Shown here: positions 52,580-60,787 of the stretch, in pieces
How the letters are laid out: the number at the start of each line of letters is the position of its first letter
Position numbering within the stretch: the first letter of the stretch is position 1
DNA from: an uncultured Lachnospiraceae bacterium
GTDB lineage: Bacteria > Bacillota > Clostridia > Lachnospirales > Lachnospiraceae
Direction of reading: 5' to 3'
DNA length: 60,787 bases
NCBI GenBank assembly: GCA_947586255.1
Contig: CANPXP010000010.1
Coordinates: forward strand, 1 to 60,787
Made by a program: the position numbers and the translations under genes
Notes under the pieces: model-generated
What the model was told of the DNA's origin: nothing
The model's input: the letters and a program-made list of their open reading frames with translations, nothing else
Databases searched by the model: none

Positions 52580-52873
52580 TCACTCGACAGTCAGGATGTC
52601 TATGAAGCCTGTCACCTCAAACACTTCCATGATGGATTCGTTCGCATGGCGAACCACCATACTGCCCTGCTTGTTCATCACCTTCTGTGCGGCGAGCAGA
52701 ACGCGCAGCCCCGCCGAAGAGATGTACTCCAGCTTCTCGAAATCGAACACCAGCTCCTGAATTCCCTGAAGATCCTTGAGCTCCGCGTCGAGCTGGGGCG
52801 CCGTCGTCGTGTCCAGTCTCCCCTCCAGAGCGATGTTCATTACAGCCTGATCTACCGTTTTGTTGATATTCAT
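52580..52873 (-). CDS. STAS-domain anti-anti-sigma factor
   Basis: A 97-residue STAS protein. The serine that the partner kinase would phosphorylate lies in EKLEYISSAGLRVLLAAQK (about residue 56). It starts the unit with the RsbW-like gene. A 17-bp palindrome lies just before its ribosome site. Function presumably in a partner-switch cascade. Confidence 0.9.
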   Translation of the reverse strand: MNINKTVDQAVMNIALEGRLDTTTAPQLDAELKDLQGIQELVFDFEKLEYISSAGLRVLLAAQKVMNKQGSMVVRHANESIMEVFEVTGFIDILTVE

Positions 52874-52887
52874 ACTTGTCCCTCCAT

Positions 52888-52904
52888 AATGTCATTATGA
52901 CATT
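52888..52904. promoter_or_regulatory. Perfect palindrome before the STAS gene
   Basis: AATGTCAT-T-ATGACATT (52888-52904) lies directly upstream of the ribosome site (GGAGGG) of the STAS gene. It may be an operator or an RNA hairpin that hides the start. A promoter-like TTTAGT-17-TATGAT pair lies further upstream. Confidence 0.5.
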
Positions 52905-53022
52905 TTCATCATTTTCTATAAGTAGTGTATCATAATTTTTTCATTTTTCCTACTAAAATATTGTTGAAAGTTTCAGAATATAAAATTCAGAACACTGTCT
53001 GACTCTTGATTTCAAAACTTCC

Positions 53023-53769
53023 CTATCCCCTGTCTCCCGCGCGCACGAAGGACGCAGTCCACTCTGCCACCTGTCTGTCGCCCTCCTCGCCGAAGCCGTG
53101 CCCCTCGCCGGGAAGGATATGCAGCACGGCGTCGGGATAGCGCTGCGCCGCCTGCTCGCTGTAGGAGACGGGCACAACATCGTCGTCAGCACCGTGTACG
53201 ATCAGCACCGGTTTGTCGAAGCCCTCCGCCAGCTCCTCCCACTTCAGGTCATACAGTGTCTCCACGTAGGCTTTGCCCAGCGTCAGATCCCAGAAGGGAA
53301 TCTCCTCCGGGATGTCCTCCGGATGCGGAAACTGCTTGATCCAGTCGTGCGCGATGCAGAAGGCCGGATACTTTAGAATCAGACCTTTTATCTGCGCCCG
53401 GCGCTCCTTCGCCGCCATGGCGGACACCATGCCGCCCTGACTGGAGCCGAACAGATAGATCTGCTCCTTGTCGACCCAATTTAAAAATCTCACCTCGTCC
53501 AGCACCGCAAGCAGATCCTGCTTCTCGGTATAGAGCGTCATACGCGTGGTCGGGAAGCCGCTCTTGTCCCGATTGCCGCCGCCGCAGAAGTTCAGGGCCA
53601 CCGCGCCGATTCCCCCGGCAGCCAGGTACTCTCCCAGATGCGCGTGATCCGAGGCGTGGCCGTTGTAGCCGTGACTGATGATGACCATCGGATGCCTACC
53701 GCCGCCCTCCGGGCGGTAGAGTTCGCCGTCCACTCTCCTGCCGTGATGCGGTATGATGATTGTCTCCAT
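53023..53769 (-). CDS. Alpha/beta hydrolase
   Basis: A 248-residue serine hydrolase. Nucleophile S in GSSQGGM (about 109), acid in VHGADDDVVP (about 199) and histidine in PGEGHGFGEEG (about 225) make a full triad; oxyanion-type HGYNGHASDH is near 33. No signal peptide. It follows the nitroreductase by 48 bases and ends the oxidoreductase unit. Substrate unknown, likely an ester. Confidence 0.88.
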   Translation of the reverse strand: METIIIPHHGRRVDGELYRPEGGGRHPMVIISHGYNGHASDHAHLGEYLAAGGIGAVALNFCGGGNRDKSGFPTTRMTLYTEKQDLLAVLDEVRFLNWVDKEQIYLFGSSQGGMVSAMAAKERRAQIKGLILKYPAFCIAHDWIKQFPHPEDIPEEIPFWDLTLGKAYVETLYDLKWEELAEGFDKPVLIVHGADDDVVPVSYSEQAAQRYPDAVLHILPGEGHGFGEEGDRQVAEWTASFVRAGDRG

Positions 53770-53817
53770 TCTGATTTCCTCCTTTACACCGGACTCTTCG
53801 CCGCTCTCACGGTCTCC

Positions 53818-54348
53818 TTACAGATACGACACCTGTCTGTCCCTGTCAAACTCGTGGGGTTCCTTCGTCACCGCCTTGTGGCCCACCGCGATCGCGATCT
53901 CGTACCGGTATCCCTTCGGGAACTGCAGCGCATCCGCAAAATACGCCTTCTTCTCCCCCGACAGCGCATCCTTCACACAGCCGATAATCAGGCTGCCGAG
54001 ACCCAGGCCTTCCGCCGCAAGCGCGATATTTTCCACAGCGATACCCGCGTCCAGGCTGCTCCAGTAATACTCCTCGTCCGCGCTCAGGAAAATCACCGTA
54101 GGCGCCCCATAGTAGAAGTTCTGCGGCGGATTCTGGATATCCCGCAGCCTGTTTTTCAGCTCCTCCAGCTCTCCCAGAATCGGGTTGTCGCCATCCACCA
54201 CCGTGAAGTGGATCTCCTGCTTATTGGCCGCCGTAGGCGCCTGCAGACCCGCTAAGAGCAGGCTGTCCAGCTCCTCCTTCGTCAGTTTCTCATCCGTGTA
54301 GCCTCTCGTGGAACTCCTCTTCTCGATTGCCTGTAATACTTCGTTCAT
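53818..54348 (-). CDS. Nitroreductase family protein
   Basis: A 176-residue flavoprotein. RSSTRGYTDEKLTKEELDSLLLAGLQAPTAAN is the FMN-binding start and GLGLGSLIIGCV lies in the second half. Nitroreductases reduce quinones, nitro compounds or enones with NAD(P)H. The ATG overlaps the stop of the Gfo/Idh gene as ATGA, with AAAGGAGG inside that gene. Confidence 0.9.
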   Translation of the reverse strand: MNEVLQAIEKRSSTRGYTDEKLTKEELDSLLLAGLQAPTAANKQEIHFTVVDGDNPILGELEELKNRLRDIQNPPQNFYYGAPTVIFLSADEEYYWSSLDAGIAVENIALAAEGLGLGSLIIGCVKDALSGEKKAYFADALQFPKGYRYEIAIAVGHKAVTKEPHEFDRDRQVSYL

Positions 54349-55472
54349 GCTCTTTCCTCCTTTTTTTCTGTCGCTTCATGCCAGATCTGTCTCTCGCTGC
54401 GCACCGTCTCGCCGCTCTCGTCCGCCTCCCGCATGAGGATCGCCATGTAGGAATCCTGCAGCGCTTCCCGCAGTGGATACGGCTCGCCGCCCGACCCCCG
54501 CACATACGCCGCCATACGCCGCATCAACACCGCCACGGCTGTCTCATCCTGAGACAGACCGCACAGCCCGAAGGGCGGCCGGTACAGACGCTCTCCCTCA
54601 AAGCCGGCGTCCGTCACCTCCGCGATGCGGCGCAGATTCGGGTTGTCATACGCCCGCTCCACTGTCCGCGCCGCGATCTGCAGCCTCGACACCGCCGGCT
54701 GATTCTCTCTGTCCAGATAGTACACCGTATCGTCGATGATCTCCCCGCGGCTTCCCTGCAGTTTTATCGTGTTTTTTCTGATCGGAGAGCGGTACTGCTC
54801 GGAATCAAAATCATACAGCGCCACTTTGCCGTCCGCAAACTCGAAGGCAGCGACGGTGCGCTTCTTATCCGCGATCCTGCCGTCATCGTAGGCGTCATAG
54901 CGCGTCAGCGTCTCCGCCGTCGGGAACGCATAGGTCTTCGCCGACACCGCAAAGGCCGTGTCCGCCGCGATCCCCAGCATCGCCCGCATCAGACTCGCCC
55001 CGTGGTACTCGTGGGCGAGGGAGATGTTCAGACAATCCGGCGCGCCGATCAGCCCGCGGTTGATCACTCCCAGCAGCGCGCTGTAGGCGGGATAGGTTGT
55101 ATACTGCTCCGCCACCGCCAGCTTGCCGCCCCGCTCATGCGCCTCCCAGAGTCTGCCCAGGGTCGCGATGTCCAGCGCCGCCGGCGTCTCGCACAGCACC
55201 GGAATGCCGCGCTCCAGCCACTCCAGCCCAACCTCCGCGATGGACGCCTTGGTCACCGCAATCACGGCGAAATCCGCCCCGCAGTTCATACACTCCGCAA
55301 TCGACGTCGTAGTGCGGATCTGATGCTCCGCCGCCATCCGCCGCGCCTTTTCCTCCGTCCTGCAATACATGGCGGCCAGCTCGAAGCGGCCCTGCAGCGC
55401 CCTGGCCACCCTGACGTAGTAGAGGGAACGCCAGCCGGAGCCTATTATGACAAATCTGATCTTACGCTCCAT
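54345..55472 (-). CDS. Gfo/Idh/MocA family oxidoreductase (second copy)
   Basis: A 375-residue NAD(P)-dependent oxidoreductase with an N-terminal Rossmann fold (FVIIGSGWRSLYYVRVA) and VAEQYTTYPAYS-type domain joint. The family oxidises sugars, inositols or similar. The common EKP motif region reads LCETPAALD. The ATG at 55472 follows GGAGG and overlaps the previous gene by 11 bases. Confidence 0.88.
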   Translation of the reverse strand: MERKIRFVIIGSGWRSLYYVRVARALQGRFELAAMYCRTEEKARRMAAEHQIRTTTSIAECMNCGADFAVIAVTKASIAEVGLEWLERGIPVLCETPAALDIATLGRLWEAHERGGKLAVAEQYTTYPAYSALLGVINRGLIGAPDCLNISLAHEYHGASLMRAMLGIAADTAFAVSAKTYAFPTAETLTRYDAYDDGRIADKKRTVAAFEFADGKVALYDFDSEQYRSPIRKNTIKLQGSRGEIIDDTVYYLDRENQPAVSRLQIAARTVERAYDNPNLRRIAEVTDAGFEGERLYRPPFGLCGLSQDETAVAVLMRRMAAYVRGSGGEPYPLREALQDSYMAILMREADESGETVRSERQIWHEATEKKEERA

Positions 55473-56640
55473 TCTGTCCTCCGCTCCTTCCCCGGCTGCG
55501 CTCTTTCTTCTCCGCAAGCCGCGCCTCGAACCGCTCCTCGAAAGCCCGCTCCTCCTCAGAGCCAGCTGCCGGGATCTCCACCATCCGCCTCTCCCAGGAG
55601 GACAGATAGACGGCGTTGCTGATCAGCAGGCTCTTCCTGCCCTCCGTGCCCGGCGCGATGCAGCTGCCCGCGCCCATGCACTCGTCCGCGAAGCCCTGCA
55701 GCACCTTCTCATAGGGCTTTTCCTCCTTCTCGGGCGTAAGCTCCGTCCAGGTTCCCCTGATCTTGCGGAAATAGTCTGTGGCGTTCCGGCGGTAATCCGC
55801 CTCCCTGCCTCCCATCTCCTGCGCCAGCTCGCCGATTCTGAGTTTTCCGTCCTCGCAGACGATCATAGCCTCCTCCAGGGAGATCTCCAGACGGTTGACG
55901 CCCGGCGCATCCCCGGTGGAAGAGATGAACGTCCCTGTGGCGCCGTTCGCCCACTCGAGGTACACCGTCACGTCGTCCTCCACCTCGATGTCATGGAAAT
56001 GCCCCTCCGCGCAGAAACCCTGCACGCGGACCGGCATACCGCAGATCCACTGCAGCAGATCGAGATTGTGCGGGCACTGGTTCAGGAGGATGCCGCCGCC
56101 GTCCTTCTCCCACGTGGCGTGCCAGGAGCTCGACGTGTAATACTGCTCCGGTCTGTACCAGTCCGTGACCACCCAATTCACCCTCTTTAACGCGCCGTAC
56201 TTACCGCTGCTCACCAGCTCGTGGAGCTGCCTGTGGATCGGCAGCGTCCGCTGGTTGAACACCATGCCGAACACCCTGCCCGAGCGGGCGGCCTCCTCCT
56301 CCATAAGTCTGGCTTGCCTGCTGTATACGCCCGACGGCTTGTCGCACAGCACATGAAGTCCGTTCCGGAATGCCCTGACCGCCAGCTCCTCGTGCGCGTA
56401 GTGGGGCGTCGCGATCACCACGGCATCCAGCGCCAGTTCTCCCTTTTCCACCGCGTCGTAGAGCGCGTTCGCCGTCTCGTACACGGGGAGCCCCGCCTCA
56501 ATGGCCGGCAGAAGCATCTCCCGATACGCGCCGCGCACTCTCGTGATGGCGCTCAGCTCCAGCCCCTGTATCGCCCCGTTCTGTATCAGGGAGGCGTATT
56601 TGCTCCCCATATTGCCCACACCGATTACCGCTGTCCGCAT
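55462..56640 (-). CDS. Gfo/Idh/MocA family oxidoreductase (first copy)
   Basis: A 392-residue NAD(P)-dependent oxidoreductase. Rossmann motif AVIGVGNMGSKYASL at the start; the catalytic-site motif is LCDKPSGVYSRQA (about residue 100, DKP in place of EKP). GGILLNQCPHNLDLLQWI (about 180) is the second family hallmark with the catalytic His. ATG 56640 follows AGAGGAC. Together with the second copy it suggests a small catabolic route for a cyclic polyol or sugar. Confidence 0.9.
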   Translation of the reverse strand: MRTAVIGVGNMGSKYASLIQNGAIQGLELSAITRVRGAYREMLLPAIEAGLPVYETANALYDAVEKGELALDAVVIATPHYAHEELAVRAFRNGLHVLCDKPSGVYSRQARLMEEEAARSGRVFGMVFNQRTLPIHRQLHELVSSGKYGALKRVNWVVTDWYRPEQYYTSSSWHATWEKDGGGILLNQCPHNLDLLQWICGMPVRVQGFCAEGHFHDIEVEDDVTVYLEWANGATGTFISSTGDAPGVNRLEISLEEAMIVCEDGKLRIGELAQEMGGREADYRRNATDYFRKIRGTWTELTPEKEEKPYEKVLQGFADECMGAGSCIAPGTEGRKSLLISNAVYLSSWERRMVEIPAAGSEEERAFEERFEARLAEKKERSRGRSGGQNGA

Positions 56641-56712
56641 TGTCCTCTTTTCCCTCCGTTTCCAGGCGTCCGTTCCGCGCCTCTGTCCTATCCTCACGCC
56701 GCCGAGCCTCTC

Positions 56713-57624
56713 CTACCGATTTCTCGCCTCCATCGCGTGAACCATATGCACCATCATCCGCTGCGCGGGCGTTTCCCTTCCCTGCGCCGCGGCTGCCCGG
56801 ACCACCGCGCCGCTGATGAAATCCACCTCTGTCTTCCTGCCGTTCTTCAGATCGGCGTAGAGACTCGTGTAGCCGTCTGGCGCCTTGGCCAGATGCGCAG
56901 CAATGCGGGCGGTCTGCTCCTCCACATCAAAGGGATAGCCCGCTGCGGAGGCCGTCTCGCAGATCTCGCGGATCAGCTCCTTACAGATTTCCCATGCGTC
57001 CGCGTTCTCCGCCACATAGCCCTGCCTGACCCCCAGCACGCCGGAGAGCACGCTGGAGGAGGCATTGATCATCAGCTTGTTCCACACCGCCTGTCCGATA
57101 TTGTCGCTGACCAGACAGGGAAACCCTGCCCGCTCGAACACCGCGGCAATCCCCTCGACCGCCCGAAAGCCGCTGTCCGCCGCGCCGATCACCGTATCGC
57201 CCAGGCCGCTGTTGACGATCGTATGCGCGTTCTCGCGATAGCTGCCCTGCGCCGTGGTGCCGATCAGGATATGCCGCTTATCCGCAAATCTGCCGAGCAC
57301 CTCCTCATGCCCCGCGCCGTTCTGCAGCGTGAGAAGCGCCGTCTCCGGCCCGATCAGCGCCCGGTTCTGCGACAGCGCCTCCTCCGTCAGATACGCCTTG
57401 GTGAACAGAATGACCAGATCCGTCGGCCCCTCTGCCTGCCCGTTCAGAACCGCCGGCACATGATATACCGTCTCCCCGCCGTCCCGCTTCAGCGTGATGC
57501 CCTTCTCATTGATCTCCGCTATGTGCGCGGCATTGTTTCCCACGAGCGTCACCTGCGCGCAGCCGGAGAGCTTAGCCCCGTACAAAAGTCCCATCGCGCC
57601 GGGACCAATCACAGCAATTTTCAT
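56713..57624 (-). CDS. panE: 2-dehydropantoate 2-reductase family protein
   Basis: A 303-residue ketopantoate reductase-like enzyme. NADPH site KIAVIGPGAMGLLYGAKL, the central KAYLTEEAL (Lys) and QAVWNKLMINASSSVLSGVLG with Lys and Asn, and EICKELIREICETA agree with PanE. It may make pantoate for CoA, but no other pantothenate gene is near, and many paralogues act on other 2-keto acids. GGGG precedes the ATG; first gene of a likely five-gene unit. Confidence 0.85.
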   Translation of the reverse strand: MKIAVIGPGAMGLLYGAKLSGCAQVTLVGNNAAHIAEINEKGITLKRDGGETVYHVPAVLNGQAEGPTDLVILFTKAYLTEEALSQNRALIGPETALLTLQNGAGHEEVLGRFADKRHILIGTTAQGSYRENAHTIVNSGLGDTVIGAADSGFRAVEGIAAVFERAGFPCLVSDNIGQAVWNKLMINASSSVLSGVLGVRQGYVAENADAWEICKELIREICETASAAGYPFDVEEQTARIAAHLAKAPDGYTSLYADLKNGRKTEVDFISGAVVRAAAAQGRETPAQRMMVHMVHAMEARNR

Positions 57625-57733
57625 ATTCGTTTCCCCGTTTTTCGATTTTCATTCTCCGTTATTAGAATCATACCATATCCTCGCCCGCATAGGAAGATAA
57701 AATATTGCCGCGCGGAAAGATCGAAGATTCATA

Positions 57734-57763
57734 TTGACACCCCCGCGATAAGACTTGTAATAT
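57734..57763 (+). promoter_or_regulatory. Promoter of the FprA gene
   Basis: TTGACA (57734-57739), 18-bp spacer, TAATAT (57758-57763), about 60 bases ahead of the start codon. Confidence 0.7.
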
Positions 57764-57826
57764 AGGACATGAACAACAGAAGCCTCGGTTTTCCCGCCGC
57801 AGCGCTTCGGAACGGAGGACAGCAGT

Positions 57827-58984
57827 ATGATGAAAATTACAGACGATATTCACTACATAGGCGTGAACGACCACGAGATCGACCTCTTCGAGGGACAGTA
57901 TGTCGTGGAGAACGGCATGGCGTACAATTCCTATGTGATCACAGACGATAAGACCGCCGTCATGGACACGGTGGACGCGCATTTCCGGGAAGAGTGGCTG
58001 GCGAACCTGAAGCAGGCGCTCGGCGGACGCACCCCCGACTACCTGATCGTGCAGCACATGGAACCGGATCACTCCGCCAACATCGACGTCTTCGCGAAGA
58101 CCTATCCGGACGCCCTCATCGTGGCTTCCGCCGCGGCATTCACGATGATGAAGCAGTTCTTCGGAACGGACTACGCCGACAGGCGCATCATCGTCAAGGA
58201 GGGCGACACCCTCTCCCTCGGCGCGCACACGCTGCAGTTCGTCGCCGCGCCGATGGTCCACTGGCCGGAAGTCATCGTCACCTACGACAGCCATGACAAG
58301 GTGCTGTTCTCGGCGGACGGCTTCGGCAAATTCGGCGCCCTAGACGCGGACGAGGACTGGGCCTGCGAGGCGCGCCGCTACTACTTCGGCATCGTCGGCA
58401 AGTACGGCATGCAGGTGCAGAATCTCTTAAAAAAGGCTTCGGCCCTCGACATACAGATGATCTGCCCGCTGCACGGTCCTGTCCTGAAGGAAAACCTGGA
58501 GTATTATGTAAACCTTTATCAGACCTGGTCCTCCTACGGTGTGGAGTCCGACGGCGTCATGATCGCCTACACCTCCGTCTACGGACACACGAAAGCGGCG
58601 GCGGAGCTTCTCGCCGAGAAGCTGACTGCCCTGGGCTGTCCGAAGGTCGTGGTCGCAGATCTCGCCCGCGAGGACATGGCGGAGTGCGTGGAGGACGCCT
58701 TCCGCTACGGCAAGCTGGTGCTGGCCACCACGACGTACAACACCGACATCTTCCCCTTCATGCGGGAATTTATCAGCGATCTGACGGAGCGGGGCTACCA
58801 GAACCGCACCATAGCGCTGATCGAGAACGGCTCCTGGGCGCCCACCGCAGCCAAGGTGATGAGAGCCAGACTGGAAACCTGCAAAAACATCACCTTTGCA
58901 GAGCCCACCGTGCAGATCAAGTCCGCCTTAAGCGACGAGAACCGGGCACAGATCGAAGCGCTGGCGGAAACGCTGATGAAGTGA
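57827..58984 (+). CDS. fprA: A-type flavoprotein FprA (diiron flavoprotein)
   Basis: A 385-residue protein with a metallo-beta-lactamase-like diiron domain (1-245; QHMEPDHSAN gives H, E, D and H ligands, VHWPEV and CPLHGPVL further His) and a flavodoxin domain (about 250-385; TSVYGHTKAAAELLA binds FMN). Such proteins reduce O2 to water, or NO to N2O, protecting anaerobes. GGAGG precedes the ATG. No rubredoxin gene lies beside it. The gene stands alone with promoter and terminator. Confidence 0.95.
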   Translation: MMKITDDIHYIGVNDHEIDLFEGQYVVENGMAYNSYVITDDKTAVMDTVDAHFREEWLANLKQALGGRTPDYLIVQHMEPDHSANIDVFAKTYPDALIVASAAAFTMMKQFFGTDYADRRIIVKEGDTLSLGAHTLQFVAAPMVHWPEVIVTYDSHDKVLFSADGFGKFGALDADEDWACEARRYYFGIVGKYGMQVQNLLKKASALDIQMICPLHGPVLKENLEYYVNLYQTWSSYGVESDGVMIAYTSVYGHTKAAAELLAEKLTALGCPKVVVADLAREDMAECVEDAFRYGKLVLATTTYNTDIFPFMREFISDLTERGYQNRTIALIENGSWAPTAAKVMRARLETCKNITFAEPTVQIKSALSDENRAQIEALAETLMK

Positions 58985-59044
58985 TGATGAAGCAGCAAAA
59001 TGTTATGTAAACTATAATCGTGCAAACACAGCCATGACAAAACC

Positions 59045-59078
59045 CCGCAGCCGCCTCTGGCAGCCGCGGGGCTTTGCA
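59045..59078. terminator. Bidirectional terminator between fprA and the chemotaxis gene
   Basis: CCCCGC/GCGGGG stem with an inner CCGC.../GGCAGC part, followed by CTTTGCATT on the plus side and GGTTTTGTC on the minus side. It lies between two convergent genes. Confidence 0.7.
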
Positions 59079-59097
59079 TTCCCCCTGTCTCCTGGTC

Positions 59098-60787
59098 TTA
59101 CAGCCGGAACGCGTTGACCGCTTCGTTCAGCGTCTCCGCCTTGTCCTCCAGCTCCCTCATAGAGTCATGCAGATTGTCCACGATCTCCATCTGTTTCTTC
59201 AGCGAATCGTTGACCGCCGATATGGACGCGGCATTCTCTTCCGACACGGAGGAGATACCCTCGATCGCCATCAGCGTATCCTTTCTGTGCTGTTCCATAC
59301 CCCTCACGGCATCGCTCAGGGCGGAGAGTTCCGAGATGATGTTCTCCATATCCTCGTTCAGACCCCTGAATACCTGAATGGTATCCGCCACGGTCTGCGC
59401 TTGTCTGGACACGATATCGCCCGCCTGCCTGGAGGCGTTCACCGTATCGTCCGCATTCCGCCGTATCGTCGTCATCGCGTCGCGAATCATATCCGCGGCC
59501 TGAATCGTATTGTCGGACAGATCGCTCACGGACAGCGCCACGACCGCAAAGCCCTTGCCGGCTTCGCCCGCTCTCGCCGCCTCGATGGAAGCGTTCAGCG
59601 CCAGCAGATTCGTCTCCTTGGCGATCTTGTTGATCGTCTCCACGAACTTCTCGATCTCCTTCAGGCTCTCGCCCAGATTGCCGATATTGGTGGTCACCTG
59701 ATTCGTGATGTTCGACGTATCCGTGGATTTGGCCGCCAGGTCATCCATCGTGGCCATACCGTTCTCGATCGTCTCCCGCGTGCCCTGCATGATGGCGTTG
59801 ATGTGCTCCGCCGATTCCACCGCCACCGCGATCCTGCCGGACAGCTCGTCCATCAGCTCCAGACAGTTGCGCGAGTTCTCGGACTGAGAGTTCAGTCCCT
59901 TGTCCATCTCCTCCACCGAATCCGCGATCAGGCTGTTCGAGTTGTTGAGCGTCACCGTCGCGTTCGCCAGCTTCTCCGTGGAGTCGGAGACATCCTTCGT
60001 GGTGTTCAGCACCTGTATGATCAAATCTCTCGAATTGCGGATCATCTCGGCAACGCTCTTCACGAGGATCCTGAACTCGTCGCGTCTGCTCGTATTGACG
60101 CTCACGGTCAGGTCGCCGCCCGCAACCACCTGCAGCCGCCTGCTGATATGACTGATGGTCGACACGATGCCGCGAATGATAAGCACGCCCGCGAACAGGG
60201 CGATCAGCCAGGAAATCACGACCAGAACGATCGTCACGTTGCGGATAGTGGCCGCCCCGGCGTTGACCATGCTCACGGGAACCATCGCGCAGATCGCGGA
60301 GCCGTTGCTGCCGCTCTTGCTGATCATAAACAGATACTGTGTATTCTTATAGGCGACATAGTCGATCACGATCGCCGCCGTGTCCGCCATCGCCTCCGTA
60401 TAGTAATCCTGATTCACAAAGGAAAAATCGCCGCCTCTGACAAGCTCGCCGTTCTCCACGAGGATCTCCCGCCCGTCGGCCGTGACGAACGCGGCCACGC
60501 TGTCCTCTCCCAGATTCAGGTTGCGCAGAATGTCCGCAATCGCTTCGCTGCTGTAATCAATCACGATGCAGGCGCGCTTCGTCGCCATCGGCCGCAGGTA
60601 AGAGCAGGCGTAGCTGTCGGACGAATACCCGTCGTACACCTCGGCAAAAGCGCCGTCTATGTACTCGTGCCTGCCGATCCAGTCCCCTTTCAGCGTCTGC
60701 AGGCACTCCGCCTCTCCGGATTCCAGCAGCGCATCGTAGAAGCCCTGCGTCTACGAGTCATCCCCGTACGCGGAGATGATGTGCAGT
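59098..60787 (-). pseudogene. Methyl-accepting chemotaxis protein gene, partial, with in-frame TAG
   Basis: The gene enters from the right edge, and its 5' end is outside the window. Reading from the edge gives LHIISAYGDDS, then TAG (60751-60753), then [16 protein letters not shown] and an unbroken frame to the stop at 59098. The part after the stop holds the end of an extracellular Cache-type domain (to about residue 125 of the open part), a membrane segment, HAMP and a signalling tip ([26 protein letters not shown]). The first in-frame start after the TAG is GTG 60639, without ribosome site. TAG may be a real nonsense mutation or a base error (TAC/TAT to TAG). Confidence 0.75.

Noticed and set aside
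60751-60753. TAG read as pyrrolysine or by suppression
   Set aside because: No pyl gene or unusual tRNA is seen in the window, and chemotaxis receptors are not known to use it.

Overview
The window reads as chromosomal DNA of an anaerobic, fairly GC-rich Firmicute, most likely a Lachnospiraceae-type Clostridium (inference from gene content, no database search). Pointers are AGGAGG ribosome sites, TTGACA/TATAAT promoters, a T-box before thrS, an infC-rpmI-rplT operon with a leader terminator, oxygen-stress flavoprotein FprA, a ferredoxin-like aldo/keto reductase and clostridial-style nifS-nifU-Rrf2 genes. Most genes lie on the minus strand. The first 3.9 kb and 27.6-29.3 kb are visibly more AT-rich than the rest and carry mobile-type cargo.

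Layout. 1-0.6 kb: a candidate type I toxin-antitoxin locus with a 40-residue membrane peptide. 0.7-3.9 kb: a type II restriction-modification pair. 3.9-6.2 kb: inositol-phosphatase-like protein and polyphosphate:AMP phosphotransferase. 6.3-11.9 kb: split chromate transporter and a polyamine uptake operon headed by its XRE-cupin regulator, divergent from a PuuD-like glutamine amidotransferase. 12.6-18 kb: DUF2974 hydrolase, nucleoid-associated protein, alanine symporter, a short chemotaxis receptor.

18.0-27.6 kb is the most unusual part: a peptide-export locus of the NHLM type (HlyD-like adaptor, C39 peptidase-ABC transporter, second ABC transporter) flanked by six small genes with Nif11-like double-glycine leaders. 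No modifying enzyme is present. The core peptides are short amphipathic helices; in three of the genes a run of nine G exactly at the Gly-Gly junction puts the obvious core out of frame. Four precursor promoters share a palindrome between -35 and -10. I infer a family of exported, unmodified, phenol-soluble-modulin-like peptides with possible slippage control.

27.7-29.2 kb: a YoeB-type and a HEPN/MNT toxin-antitoxin pair. 29.4-36.9 kb: two MATE exporters, aldo/keto reductase, ZIP transporter and the Fe-S assembly operon with a striking 31-bp palindrome over its promoter. 37-41.4 kb: tRNA-Pro(AGG), a GGDEF-EAL protein, aminoacyl-histidine dipeptidase, GH27 alpha-galactosidase-like enzyme. 41.5-49.5 kb: translation genes (rplT, rpmI, infC, thrS) with hypothetical, lipoprotein and membrane genes between. 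49.7-58.9 kb: Fe-alcohol dehydrogenase, HIT protein, RsbW/STAS pair, a five-gene oxidoreductase operon and FprA. The window ends inside a chemotaxis receptor gene that carries an in-frame TAG.
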